Positions 34,853 to 43,726 of a stretch of 64,000 nucleotides of DNA are shown here, in pieces. The notes beneath the pieces are model-generated. The model ran no database searches and was not told the DNA's origin. It was given only the letters and a program-made list of their open reading frames with translations. The stretch comes from Burkholderia sp. WSM2232 (GTDB taxonomy: Bacteria; Pseudomonadota; Gammaproteobacteria; Burkholderiales; Burkholderiaceae): contig NZ_AWZV01000005.1 of assembly GCF_000472545.1 (NCBI RefSeq), positions 62,001 to 126,000 of the forward strand, given 5' to 3'. Every line of letters begins with the position of its first letter. Position 1 is the first letter of the stretch. A program made the translations under genes and the position numbers.

Positions 34853-35569
34853 TCACGAAACCACGACTGTGAACTCGAGCCCTGATTCGAAGTTCAGCGT
34901 CGTGGTCGCAAAGCGCGGGTCGCCGTCGAGGTATTGCTTGTATGGCCGCACGGCGTGTTCGGCCGTGTACATGTTGTCGGCGAGAACGATCGAGCCACGG
35001 CGCAGCAGGTGTTCGATCCGTTTGAATACCTCCAGGTAGATGTTGGCCCATACGTCCATGAACACCATGTCGAACGTGCCGTCCAGTTCCGTGACGGTCT
35101 GCAATACATCGCCTTCCCGCAGCTCGACGTAGGCGTCCAGGCCCGCCGTTGCGATGTTGGCACGAAGACGTGCGCACTTGAGCGGGTCGAGTTCGGTCGC
35201 GACGACGATGCCATTGCCTGAACTGCGGAGAGCCTCGGCAATGTACAACGTGGACACACCGCACGAGCTGCCAAGTTCGAGGACTCGGGACGGTTTGTGC
35301 GACAACACCATGTTGCGCAGGAACCTTCCAGTCTCTGCTGACACGGCTAACGATAAAGGCGTGCCTTGAGACGACTGGAAATCCTCGCTAGATAGACCGA
35401 GCGTTTCAAGAAAGCGGCCACGCAGTCTGGGCGCGAGCGTGTCGTATTCGTCCGCGAGAGTCAGAAACTCCTCGCTCGACCCCTGAAACTGCCCGCGTGC
35501 GCGCGCCGTTATCTCGGACTGGCTCTGTTCGTGGAGCTGCCGCAGTAGCAACGCCGTTGATGGTGTCAT
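34853..35569 (-). CDS. Class I SAM-dependent O-methyltransferase-like protein
   Basis: 238 aa, ATG after AGGAG. The SAM-binding motif I VLELGSSCGVSTLYIAEAL is at about residues 95-113, followed by an acidic residue in VATELDP (motif II) and the catalytic/metal region FDMVFMDVWANIYLEVF and LADNMYT. The layout is that of the catechol O-methyltransferase / caffeoyl-CoA O-methyltransferase (Methyltransf_3/24) family. Substrate is unknown. It is monocistronic, about 100 bp downstream of the ferredoxin gene, and convergent with the second AAHS transporter. Confidence 0.78.
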   Translation of the reverse strand: MTPSTALLLRQLHEQSQSEITARARGQFQGSSEEFLTLADEYDTLAPRLRGRFLETLGLSSEDFQSSQGTPLSLAVSAETGRFLRNMVLSHKPSRVLELGSSCGVSTLYIAEALRSSGNGIVVATELDPLKCARLRANIATAGLDAYVELREGDVLQTVTELDGTFDMVFMDVWANIYLEVFKRIEHLLRRGSIVLADNMYTAEHAVRPYKQYLDGDPRFATTTLNFESGLEFTVVVS

Positions 35570-35673
35570 GTGCGCTCCTTGACAAGATCTAAAATGCCGG
35601 TGGCATTGACAGCGAATGACGCCGGACCAGGCAGCCTACGCCAGCCCTTTGCCACCCGCGAAAGGACAAAGTG

Positions 35674-35970
35674 CTATGTCGTCCTGACGAGCTTGATCGC
35701 GCGTTCCGGGCATGCGGTTACACAAAGGCCGCACGACCGGCAGGCGTGCGCGTTCGGCGTGTAGGCGACTTTCATTCCATGCACGCGCAGCTTGAGGCGA
35801 TGCATCCAGTCGAGGCGGAGATAGTCGTCGTCATCGACACGCCGTATTTCAAACACGTTCTCCGGGCAGACCTGCAGGCAATCGCCCTTACCTTCACAAC
35901 GTTTCAGGTCGACGACCGGCGCAATTACGCCTGGCTCCTGCTTGCAGTCGCGAATCGAGTTTTCGCGCAT
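35674..35970 (-). CDS. Ferredoxin-like 4Fe-4S dicluster protein
   Basis: 98 aa from the ATG at 35970, seven bases after GGAGG. Two cluster-binding motifs: CEGKGDCLQVCP near residues 24-35 and CRSCGLCVTACP near 78-89. The first has an altered CxxxxxC spacing, typical of 7Fe/8Fe-like small ferredoxins. Such proteins carry electrons at low potential. It is the last gene of the operon with the small membrane protein and the ECF sigma factor; the membrane gene stops two bases before this start, so they are coupled. Confidence 0.82.
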   Translation of the reverse strand: MRENSIRDCKQEPGVIAPVVDLKRCEGKGDCLQVCPENVFEIRRVDDDDYLRLDWMHRLKLRVHGMKVAYTPNAHACRSCGLCVTACPERAIKLVRTT

Positions 35971-35972
35971 GT

Positions 35973-36281
35973 TCAATCCTCCGCGCGCCGGGCATGGCGC
36001 GAACGCCACGCCGTCTGAAAATGCTCCCGTTCCTCGGGCGTCATCGCTTCCCACTTGCGCCAGTGACGCCGCTCGCGCCAGCCGCCGTGTCCGCGGAATC
36101 CGCCCAACAGAATGCGGCTCAACACCAGCAAGCCCAACGCATGCGCAAAGTCGATCGCCTTGGCCCCAACGAAGAGCGCCGGCATTACCCAATTCCATAG
36201 CGCCATGACCACCCAGCCAAGCACGGCTACGGCGAACAGCGCAAGCAGCGCCTTACCGACACATCTAATTCGAAAATTCAT
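35973..36281 (-). CDS. Small membrane protein between ECF sigma factor and ferredoxin
   Basis: 102 aa with a strong N-terminal membrane segment (ALLALFAVAVLGWVVMALWNWV, residues 11-32), a second weaker one at about 40-60, and a basic, tryptophan-rich C-terminal tail (GWRERRHWRKWEAMTPEEREHF). The distance to the sigma factor gene is 12 bp. The position after an ECF sigma gene makes it a candidate anti-sigma factor or signal partner, but no recognised zinc anti-sigma motif is visible. Function unknown. Confidence 0.65.
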   Translation of the reverse strand: MNFRIRCVGKALLALFAVAVLGWVVMALWNWVMPALFVGAKAIDFAHALGLLVLSRILLGGFRGHGGWRERRHWRKWEAMTPEEREHFQTAWRSRHARRAED

Positions 36282-36293
36282 CCGTCGACTCCT

Positions 36294-36881
36294 CTAAAAA
36301 TCCAGTTCGTCATAAATGGGCAGCAGCCTCGCGCGCAGATGCTGGACCGCATAGCGTTTGCGCGCGAGCAGCGTGTTAAGCGGCACACCGCTTTGGGCCG
36401 CCATGTCCTTGAAGGACCGCCCCTCCAGTTCGTGAGCGATGAAAATCTCGCGCTGATTCGGTGGCAATTCGTCGAGCGCATCCTGCAGGGCCGCGAGCAA
36501 CAAAGCGCGGGCGTAAAGGGCCTCGGGGCCCGCATCGTGGGCAGGCATGGCGAGATCGAGACGATATTCACTGCCGGCGTCGTCGTCGGACTCCACCTCT
36601 AAGGGATCCGTCAGTTGCAGCTCTTTTTTCTTGCGAAAGCGGTCGACGATGCGGTTACGAGCGGCGCGGAAAAGCCACGCACTCGCCTGTTCAATCGGCG
36701 CGGGGAGCCTGTAGGCCCGCACGAATTCGTGGAACACGTCCTGCAGGATGTCCTCCGCATCTTCCGGGTCGCGGATTCGACGCCGGATGAAATTGACGAG
36801 CCTCGTGCGCTCGCGCGCCACGGTCGCTGTGATGTGGCTATCGCGGTCGGTCATCGGGCGTGAGGTGGGTGGCGGTTCCAT
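36294..36881 (-). CDS. ECF-type RNA polymerase sigma factor
   Basis: 195 aa (186 from a second ATG at 36854). Region 2 is seen in DPEDAEDILQDVFHEFVRAYRL with the -10 recognition part ASAWLFRAARNRIVDRFRKKK; region 4 is PPNQREIFIAHELEGRSFKDMAAQSGVPLNTLLARKRYAV (in parts), with the helix-turn-helix for -35 binding. ECF sigmas respond to envelope or metal stress. The operon with a small membrane protein and a ferredoxin is unusual; the regulon is not evident here. Confidence 0.88.
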   Translation of the reverse strand: MEPPPTSRPMTDRDSHITATVARERTRLVNFIRRRIRDPEDAEDILQDVFHEFVRAYRLPAPIEQASAWLFRAARNRIVDRFRKKKELQLTDPLEVESDDDAGSEYRLDLAMPAHDAGPEALYARALLLAALQDALDELPPNQREIFIAHELEGRSFKDMAAQSGVPLNTLLARKRYAVQHLRARLLPIYDELDF

Positions 36882-37654
36882 GTGCCTGAAGACGTTTCAG
36901 CAACGCGAATATTGTGGCGGGCGCAAAAAATTTTCTGGAGCGATTGCCGGATCGGCTGCAGCGGTCGGTAGGGGATTGTGACGGATATGTACCGAAGAAG
37001 TGAGGGGCGCTGGTCCGCAGCGGCGGATATACGTCTCCAGAGGGCAAGCAATGAGCAAGAACGGCAAGCGCGCAAGTCATGTCGCAAGGCCGATATGTGC
37101 ACCGGCGTCGAGCGGGCACCTCCCTCCGGTCAAGCTGCTGGGCGGCCCACGGTATAGAATCGCATGGAACCGCTCCTGCATTGAAGATCAGCGAACCGGA
37201 TCAACCTGAACCGCGCCGTCTTGCCTATAGAGCATCTCGCTCAGGTGAGGATGCCCGGTCAGAGACCAAGAAAGGGTCGAAGCGCTCATAGAGTAGGCGG
37301 CGAGCGCATGCAGAATAGCTTGAATGGCTCATGGGAGTATTGTGTCCACTTTACGAATAAGCGGACACGTGAACATTATCGTCGAACAACGAACGCCTTC
37401 CGAACGCCGCCGCCGGCGACGCGACAGCAAGGAGTTTCGGGTTTGGAGAACCTCGGAGTCGGCTATGAAGGTGATGCCAGACACTCAACTGGCACTGACG
37501 CTGTCTTCTGGCGTCCGTTGCAAGATAGGGGGCGTTCTCAGGAAATCGAACGAGCGGGGCGACAAGCCCGTCGCGCACCTCTGCGCGAGGGGGACGACCT
37601 CAGGTCCGTTTCCCGCCGCAGTTTCGCACGGCCGATGCACGCGAGCTTTGCTCC
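36882..37654. other. Gene-poor 770-bp region upstream of the ECF operon
   Basis: No coding region I can support: open frames here have arginine-rich, low-complexity translations and no ribosome sites. It includes the presumed ECF sigma promoter (AT-rich patch 36925-36945) and an inverted repeat at 37342-37368. It could be a remnant of a decayed gene or mobile element. Confidence 0.45.
37342..37368. repeat. Inverted repeat GTGTCC-N15-GGACAC
   Basis: Arms GTGTCC (37342-37347) and GGACAC (37363-37368) separated by 15 AT-rich bases. It stands alone in the gene-poor region. Either a protein-binding dyad or an end fragment of an insertion sequence; neither can be shown from the sequence alone. Confidence 0.35.
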
Positions 37655-38998
37655 TCAGCTCCGGTCGTTGTTCAACATGCTCTTCGGTATAAAAAGGATG
37701 AGGGCGCAACTAATCAGCAGACACGCTCCCAGTGCGTAAGTGCCGTTGTTGATGTTGCCCGTCAGGTCCTTCGCCACGCTCGTAATCATCGAACCGGTAA
37801 AGCCGCTGAGATTGCCTACCGAATTGATCAGGGCGATGCCTGCCGCCGCTGCCGTTCCTGAAAGGATCTGGCCCGGGAAGGTCCAGAAAATCGGCATCAG
37901 GCCGAGGATCGCGCAAGTCGCGATTGTCAGGAAGACAATGGAGAGCGGCACGTTGTTCGCGAAGCTGGCGCTGAGAATCAGCCCAACGCCGCCGATAAAC
38001 GCGGGAATCGCGGCATGCAGGCGGCGCTCGCCTGTCTTGCGCGAGTGCCGGGCATTCCAGATCATCGCGACGACAGCGCTCAGGTACGGGATGGCCGTCA
38101 GCAAACCGATATTGAGCGCGCTTTTGACGCCGGATGCCTTGATGATGGACGGCAGCCAGAACGCCAGACCGTAGAACCCCGTGTTGAACGTCAGCAGGAT
38201 GAACGTGAGCAGCCACACGCGGGGGCTCCTCAGCGCCGCGCCCATGCTGTGCGTCTTTTTCGAACTCTCCTGCGCGAGATTCTTTTGCAGCAATGCTTTC
38301 TCGGCGGCAGTCAGCCATTTCGCCGACTGAATACCGTCACCCATGCGAAAGAGCACGAGGAATGCAACGAGAATCGACGGGATGCCTTCCACCAGCAGCA
38401 TCCACTGCCAGCCGTCCAGACCGAACGCGCCGTGCGTATTCTCCATGAGCCACCCGGACAGCACGCCGCCGAGCGTCAGGCTCACAGGAATCGCAATGAG
38501 GAACCCCGACATCGCGATACTTTGGCGCCGTGCAGGGAACCAGTAGTTCATGTAGAGAATGATGCCGGGAAAGAAGCCGGCCTCACAGACGCCCAGCAGA
38601 AAGCGCAGGGCGTAAAACATCGTGGATGTCTGGACGTGGAAGAAGCTCGCAAGCGGCGCAATAAAAGCGAGCGAGGAAGAGACGACGCCCCATGACACCA
38701 TGATGCGTGCAATCCAGAACCGCGCGCCGTACCGGTGCAGGAGCAGGTTGCTAGGCAGCTCGAAGAAGAAGTATCCCCAGAAGAAGATGCTTGCGCCGAA
38801 CGCATAGACGGCGTCGCTCAGGCCCAGCGAATCGAGCATCTGCAGCTTGGCGAAGCCGACATTGACGCGATCGAGATACGCCACGACGTAACACAGCAGC
38901 AGTAGCGGCAAGATTCGCTTCAGGACCTTGCGGTACAGCAGTTCTTCGGTCTGGTCGACCGCGACGGACGAATCCGCCGTCTGAGCGATGCCTGGCAT
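37655..38998 (-). CDS. MFS transporter, ACS (anion:cation symporter) type, probable pentonate uptake
   Basis: 447 aa from the ATG at 38998 (AGGAG upstream), twelve helices. Typical ACS features: LDRVNVGFAKLQM after helix 1, RFLLGVCEAGFFPGIILYMNYWFPARRQ in the helix 4 region (in parts). The family carries tartrate, phthalate, glucarate and other acids. The gene is divergent from a LacI regulator gene; two LacI-type operators lie in the shared region, and a third precedes the dehydratase genes, so it probably imports the sugar acid degraded by them. Substrate inferred. Confidence 0.83.
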   Translation of the reverse strand: MPGIAQTADSSVAVDQTEELLYRKVLKRILPLLLLCYVVAYLDRVNVGFAKLQMLDSLGLSDAVYAFGASIFFWGYFFFELPSNLLLHRYGARFWIARIMVSWGVVSSSLAFIAPLASFFHVQTSTMFYALRFLLGVCEAGFFPGIILYMNYWFPARRQSIAMSGFLIAIPVSLTLGGVLSGWLMENTHGAFGLDGWQWMLLVEGIPSILVAFLVLFRMGDGIQSAKWLTAAEKALLQKNLAQESSKKTHSMGAALRSPRVWLLTFILLTFNTGFYGLAFWLPSIIKASGVKSALNIGLLTAIPYLSAVVAMIWNARHSRKTGERRLHAAIPAFIGGVGLILSASFANNVPLSIVFLTIATCAILGLMPIFWTFPGQILSGTAAAAGIALINSVGNLSGFTGSMITSVAKDLTGNINNGTYALGACLLISCALILFIPKSMLNNDRS

Positions 38999-39119
38999 GG
39001 GTTTGTCTCCTTTGTGCATATCTTGAGCGGTAGGGCGGCGCGGGTCGCGCACATCGACACAGCGTTCGCCTGCGTGCAAGCCTTCACGCCAATCGGCTTT
39101 GCCGAAGGGAGCCCGGCTA

Positions 39120-39133
39120 TGTTACCGATAACA
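39120..39133. promoter_or_regulatory. LacI-type operator 1
   Basis: TGTTACCGATAACA, an imperfect palindrome with the central CG and TTA/TAA arms recognised by GntR-like LacI-family repressors. It lies between the MFS and LacI genes. The same 14-mer occurs at 40488-40501. Confidence 0.75.
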
Positions 39134-39164
39134 ATCCGGCTTGCACTTTTTCTGTCGATTGGTA

Positions 39165-39178
39165 TGTTATCGGTAACA
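39165..39178. promoter_or_regulatory. LacI-type operator 2
   Basis: TGTTATCGGTAACA, the reverse complement of operator 1, centred 45 bp from it. A pair at this distance could allow repressor looping over the shared MFS/lacI promoter region (38999-39333), which otherwise shows no gene. Confidence 0.75.
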
Positions 39179-39333
39179 AAGGTAGCATGCGCCTGGCCAG
39201 AAACGCAAAGCCGAAAACGCAGGCTAGGGGTATCCACCTAGGGCGCGGCTGCCGCGTCTATCATGGCGGATCGTCGTGAGTCGGCAGGCTCTGCCTGAAG
39301 TCTCGACACTCGCAACAAGCACACCGGAGCCCG

Positions 39334-40428
39334 ATGACCACCACCAACCGTATGCCGAAAACCGCGCGGCCGGCGCGCGCAACACAGGGCGGGACTGAGC
39401 GCGGCAGCCAGGCGGAGTCCGCCAGCCCGCCGCGCATGGCGGATGTTGCGCGTATCGCCAAAGTCAGCAAGATGACCGTGTCGCGTGTGCTGGCGAGGCA
39501 CAGCGTTGCGCCGGCAACCCGCGAGCGCGTGGAGCAGGCCATTGCGCAGTTGGGCTATGTGGCCGATGCGGCGGCGGGCGCACTGTCGTCTGGCCGGTCC
39601 GATTTTGTGGCGGTGCTCGTGCCTTCGCTCGCGAGTTCGAATTTCTCGGATACGGTGCGTGGACTCACGTCCGTCCTCGAACCCGAAGGTCTGCAACTGC
39701 TGCTGGGTGATACCGACTACGGCCTCGAGCGGGAGGAGCGTATCGTGCGCTCTATGTTGCGATATCAGCCACGATGTGTCGCCCTGACGGGCTCGCAGCA
39801 CACGGACGGTACGCGGCGGCTCCTCGAGCGCGCTCAAATACCCGTCGTCGAGATGTGGGATCTGCCGGCGAAGCCCATCGACATGGCGGTCGGGTTTTCG
39901 AACGTGCGGGCCGCACGCGAGATGGTGCGCTATCTGAAAGACAGGGGCTACCGCAAGATCGGGTTCCTGTGCGGCGCGAGTGACCTCGACCGCCGCGGCC
40001 TCGAACGTCTCAAGGGCTACCTTCAGGAGATGAAGGCGCAGGGCCTCGCCGAGCCTCGCGTCGTGCGTCTTGGCGAATCGCCCATCACGATGACGCACGG
40101 CGCGCCGGCGCTCGATGCGCTGCTCGACCGGTGGCCCGATACGGATGCGGTCATGTGCGTGAGCGATATGTCCGCGTTCGGCGCCATCATGCAATGTCAA
40201 CGTCGCGGGTTGAGCGTGCCGCGCGACATCGCGGTGGCGGGCTTCGGTAATTTCGAGGTGGCGGTTTGCAGCAATCCGACCATCACCACGGTATCGGTCG
40301 ATGCCTACGGCATCGGCCAGCGCACGGGGGAATTGCTGCTCGCTGCGCAGGCCGGCCAGCTTCATTCCGCGCGCGCACAGCGCAAGGTCGTCATCAATTA
40401 TGCTGTAGTGCCGCGCGAGAGCGCCTAG
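39334..40428 (+). CDS. LacI-family transcriptional regulator (GntR-like subgroup)
   Basis: 364 aa. A 34-residue basic leader precedes the LacI helix-turn-helix (MADVARIAKVSKMTVSRVL at 35-53, then PATRERVEQAIAQLGYVADAAAGALSSGRS hinge region). The rest is a periplasmic-binding-like sensing domain. The recognition helix SKMTVSRVL and the operator sequence TGTTACCGATAACA fit the gluconate repressor-like subgroup. It likely represses the MFS, itself and the dehydratase operon until a sugar acid or its product binds. A start further downstream is possible but not needed. Confidence 0.88.
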   Translation: MTTTNRMPKTARPARATQGGTERGSQAESASPPRMADVARIAKVSKMTVSRVLARHSVAPATRERVEQAIAQLGYVADAAAGALSSGRSDFVAVLVPSLASSNFSDTVRGLTSVLEPEGLQLLLGDTDYGLEREERIVRSMLRYQPRCVALTGSQHTDGTRRLLERAQIPVVEMWDLPAKPIDMAVGFSNVRAAREMVRYLKDRGYRKIGFLCGASDLDRRGLERLKGYLQEMKAQGLAEPRVVRLGESPITMTHGAPALDALLDRWPDTDAVMCVSDMSAFGAIMQCQRRGLSVPRDIAVAGFGNFEVAVCSNPTITTVSVDAYGIGQRTGELLLAAQAGQLHSARAQRKVVINYAVVPRESA

Positions 40429-40487
40429 TCGTTCTCCGCCAGGAAGATGCAAGATGCGCTGCGGGTTCACGCGTGCTAAGATTAATA

Positions 40488-40501
40488 TGTTACCGATAAC
40501 A
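40488..40501. promoter_or_regulatory. LacI-type operator 3 in front of the dehydratase operon
   Basis: TGTTACCGATAACA, identical to operator 1, 132 bp before the IlvD/Edd-family gene and 60 bp after the regulator gene's stop. It places the pentonate genes in the same regulon. Confidence 0.78.
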
Positions 40502-40633
40502 TCGAGATAGTGCGAACAGCCTGTCCGGCGCTCCTGCCGGGCGCGGCGGGGGCCGGTAGCCGGTCCGGCAGAGCACACAAGAGACGCTTCGCGCCTGACG
40601 TTAGCCTCGCGGGCCACCATCAAGGAGTACGGC

Positions 40634-42418
40634 ATGACTTCATCCAATACGCGCCGCCTGCGCAGTCAGGAATGGTTCGACGATCCCTCCCACGCCGACA
40701 TGACCGCGCTTTACGTCGAGCGCTTCATGAACTACGGGCTCACACGCGAAGAATTGCAGTCGGGCCGTCCGATCATCGGCATTGCACAAACCGGCAGCGA
40801 TCTCGCGCCGTGCAATCGTCACCATATCGAGCTAGCCGAGCGCACCAAGGCGGGAATTCGCGACGCCGGCGGGATTCCGATGGAGTTTCCTGTCCATCCG
40901 CTCGCGGAGCAGAGCCGCAGGCCGACGGCCGCGCTCGACCGCAATCTGGCCTACCTCGGACTCGTGGAAATTCTGCATGGCTTTCCGCTCGACGGCGTGG
41001 TGCTCACCACCGGCTGCGACAAGACCACGCCCGCCTGCCTGATGGCCGCGGCAACGGTCGACATGCCGGCCATCGTGCTGTCCGGCGGGCCGATGCTCGA
41101 CGGCTGGCATCAGGGAAAGCGCGTCGGCTCGGGCACGGTCATCTGGCATGCGCGCAATCTGCTCGCGGCAGGCGAGATCGATTACGAAGGGTTCATGGAA
41201 CTGACGACGGCTTCGTCGCCGTCCATCGGCCACTGCAATACGATGGGAACGGCGCTCTCGATGAACAGTCTCGCGGAAGCCCTGGGCATGTCGCTGCCCG
41301 GCTGCGCCAGCATTCCCGCGGCGTATCGCGAGCGCGGCCAGATGGCTTACGCGTCGGGCAAGCGCATCGTCGAGCTCGTGCGCGACGACGTGCGGCCTTC
41401 GCACATCATGACGAGGGAAGCGTTCGAGAACGCCATCGTGGTTGCCTCCGCGCTTGGCGCATCGACCAACTGTCCGCCGCACCTGATCGCGATTGCCCGG
41501 CACGTCGGCGTGGACATCAGTCTGGCCGACTGGCAGCGCGTGGGCGAGCAGGTGCCGCTCATCGTGAACTGCATGCCTGCGGGCGAATATCTGGGGGAGA
41601 GCTTCCACCGGGCAGGCGGCGTGCCGGGCGTGCTGCGCGAACTGGACAAGGCGGCGCTGTTGCATCGCGACTGCCTGACCGTTTCCGGCCGGACCATTGG
41701 TGCAATCGCGGACAGCACCGCCGAACCTGACCGCGAGGTCATCAAGACAGCCGCCGAGCCGCTCAAGCACGGGGCGGGGTTCATGGTCTTGTCGGGCAAT
41801 TTCTTCGACAGTGCCATCATGAAGATGTCGGTGGTCGGCGAGGCGTTCCGGCAAACCTACCTGAGCGAGCCCGGCGCGGAAAACACCTTCGAGGCGCGCG
41901 CTATCGTGTTCGATGGTCCGGAGGATTATCACGCCCGCATCAACGACCCGGCGCTCGAAATCGACCAGCACTGCATTCTCGTGATTCGCGGGGCAGGCAC
42001 GGTGGGTTATCCGGGCAGCGCGGAAGTCGTGAACATGGCGCCGCCCGCCGGACTGATCCGGCAGGGCATCACATCGTTGCCCACGCTCGGCGACGGACGC
42101 CAGAGCGGCACGTCCGCAAGCCCCTCGATTCTCAACATGTCGCCGGAGGCCGCCGTGGGAGGCGGGCTCGCATTGCTGAAAACCGGTGACCGGATTCGCG
42201 TCGATCTGAACGCCCGCAAGGTCGATGTACTGGTCGACGAGACGGAACTGGCGCGCCGGCGCGAAACTGCGAGCTTCGCGATTCCCGCGGCACAAACGCC
42301 CTGGCAGGAGCTGTATCGCAAGACGGTGGGGCAACTGTCGACGGGCGGCTGCCTCGAACCCGCTACGCTGTATCTGAACGTCATCGAAAAGCGCGGCAAC
42401 CCGCGTCACTCGCACTGA
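40634..42418 (+). CDS. IlvD/Edd-family sugar-acid dehydratase (D-xylonate dehydratase-like)
   Basis: 594 aa, GGAG before the ATG. Iron-sulfur and Mg-binding features: TGCDKTTPACLM near residues 134-145, GHCNTMGTALSM near 201, and the C-terminal beta-barrel with LPTLGDGRQSGTSASPSILNMSPEA. It resembles pentonate/hexonate dehydratases (xylonate, arabonate, 6-phosphogluconate family) that give 2-keto-3-deoxy acids. It is followed 22 bp later by a XylX-like dehydratase, the pairing of the Caulobacter Weimberg pathway (XylD-XylX), so D-xylonate or L-arabonate is the most probable substrate. Confidence 0.85.
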   Translation: MTSSNTRRLRSQEWFDDPSHADMTALYVERFMNYGLTREELQSGRPIIGIAQTGSDLAPCNRHHIELAERTKAGIRDAGGIPMEFPVHPLAEQSRRPTAALDRNLAYLGLVEILHGFPLDGVVLTTGCDKTTPACLMAAATVDMPAIVLSGGPMLDGWHQGKRVGSGTVIWHARNLLAAGEIDYEGFMELTTASSPSIGHCNTMGTALSMNSLAEALGMSLPGCASIPAAYRERGQMAYASGKRIVELVRDDVRPSHIMTREAFENAIVVASALGASTNCPPHLIAIARHVGVDISLADWQRVGEQVPLIVNCMPAGEYLGESFHRAGGVPGVLRELDKAALLHRDCLTVSGRTIGAIADSTAEPDREVIKTAAEPLKHGAGFMVLSGNFFDSAIMKMSVVGEAFRQTYLSEPGAENTFEARAIVFDGPEDYHARINDPALEIDQHCILVIRGAGTVGYPGSAEVVNMAPPAGLIRQGITSLPTLGDGRQSGTSASPSILNMSPEAAVGGGLALLKTGDRIRVDLNARKVDVLVDETELARRRETASFAIPAAQTPWQELYRKTVGQLSTGGCLEPATLYLNVIEKRGNPRHSH

Positions 42419-42440
42419 TAGACCACCAGGAGACACACGA

Positions 42441-43631
42441 ATGAAGGCCATTTCCGCAGCATCCATTCTTCCACACGATGTCGGGCAGGCGCTGCTCGTC
42501 GGCCGGCTGTGGCGCAAAGTGGGCTCTTCCGCCGGCGATCTGGCAGGGCCCTGCGTCGTGCTCGTGCGCAACGGCGAGGTGCTGGACATCACGGCAAGCG
42601 TGCCGACCACTTCAGACCTTTTCGATCGGCAAGACCTGGTCGCGTTCGCGCGCACGGTGTCGGGCGAGTCGCTCGGTCCCGTGGACAAGCTGATAGAAGC
42701 CACGCTGCATGCCGGGCCGACGGATGAATTGCGACTGCTCGCGCCAAACGATCTGCAGGCCATCAAGGCGTGCGGTGTCACTTTTGCGGTGAGCCTCATC
42801 GAGCGAGTGATCGAGGAACAGGCGGGCGGCGATCCAGCGAAGGCTCAGGAAGTGCGCGCCACCATTGCGGCCACCATCGGCACCGATCTGTCGAAGATCA
42901 AGCCGGGCTCCGAGGCGGCAATGAAGCTGAAGGCCGAACTCGAGCGGCGGGGGGCGTGGTCGCAGTACATGGAGGTCGGCATCGGTCCCGATGCGGAAGT
43001 GTTCTCGAAATCGCAGCCGATGTCGGCGGTCGGTCCCGGCGCCGACGTTGGCCTGCTCGCGGCATCGCACTGGAACAACCCTGAGCCTGAGATCGTGCTG
43101 GCCGTGAACAGCCGCGGAGAAATCGTCGGCGCAACGCTCGGCAACGACGTGAATCTGCGCGATATAGAAGGGCGCTCGGCGCTGCTGCTTGGCAAGTGCA
43201 AGGACAACAATGCGTCGTGTGCCATTGGCCCGTTCGTGCGCCTATTCGACGAAGCGTTCGATCTCGACACGGTGCGCCGCACCAGCGTGGGCCTGCGCGT
43301 GGAAGGGACAGACGACGGTTTCGTGCTCGAAGGCGTGAGCCACATGAGCGAAATAAGCCGCGACCCGCAGGATCTCGTTGCCCAGACGTGGGGGCGGCAT
43401 CATCAGTATCCGGATGGCTTCATGCTGTTTCTCGGCACCATGTTCTCGCCCATCAAGGATCGCGACGCCCCCGGCGGCGGATTCACACATCACCTGGGCG
43501 ACGTGGTGACCATCTCCACGCCGGAACTGGGTGCGCTCGTCAACACGGTGCGGCTGAGCACGGAAGTGGCGCCGTGGACCTTTGGCGTGCGCGCGCTTTA
43601 CCGCAATCTCGCGCAACGCGAACTGATCTGA
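42441..43631 (+). CDS. XylX-like 2-keto-3-deoxy-pentonate dehydratase (FAH superfamily)
   Basis: 396 aa, GGAG before the ATG. FAH-superfamily C-terminal domain with EIVLAVNSRGEIVGATLGNDVNLRDIEGRSALLLGKCKDNNAS (in parts) containing metal-binding acidic residues, and ISRDPQDLVAQTWGRHHQYPDG. The length and motif layout match XylX of Caulobacter, which dehydrates 2-keto-3-deoxyxylonate to 2-oxoglutarate semialdehyde. The semialdehyde dehydrogenase that would finish the pathway is not in the window. Despite the fold it is distinct from the fumarylacetoacetase at 24554. Confidence 0.84.
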   Translation: MKAISAASILPHDVGQALLVGRLWRKVGSSAGDLAGPCVVLVRNGEVLDITASVPTTSDLFDRQDLVAFARTVSGESLGPVDKLIEATLHAGPTDELRLLAPNDLQAIKACGVTFAVSLIERVIEEQAGGDPAKAQEVRATIAATIGTDLSKIKPGSEAAMKLKAELERRGAWSQYMEVGIGPDAEVFSKSQPMSAVGPGADVGLLAASHWNNPEPEIVLAVNSRGEIVGATLGNDVNLRDIEGRSALLLGKCKDNNASCAIGPFVRLFDEAFDLDTVRRTSVGLRVEGTDDGFVLEGVSHMSEISRDPQDLVAQTWGRHHQYPDGFMLFLGTMFSPIKDRDAPGGGFTHHLGDVVTISTPELGALVNTVRLSTEVAPWTFGVRALYRNLAQRELI

Positions 43632-43726
43632 GTCTGCCAAAGGCTGCGAGGCGTGGCGCGATGTTCGCTGTTGCCGCGTCGCGCTCCCGGTAGCACCCGC
43701 CTGTCGATGCGCAGCGACCGTTGCTT

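Noticed and set aside
37221..37739. Coding region of about 170 codons in the gene-poor interval
   Set aside because: No ribosome site, arginine-rich composition in competing frames, no domain, and it overlaps the 3' end of the MFS gene on the opposite strand.
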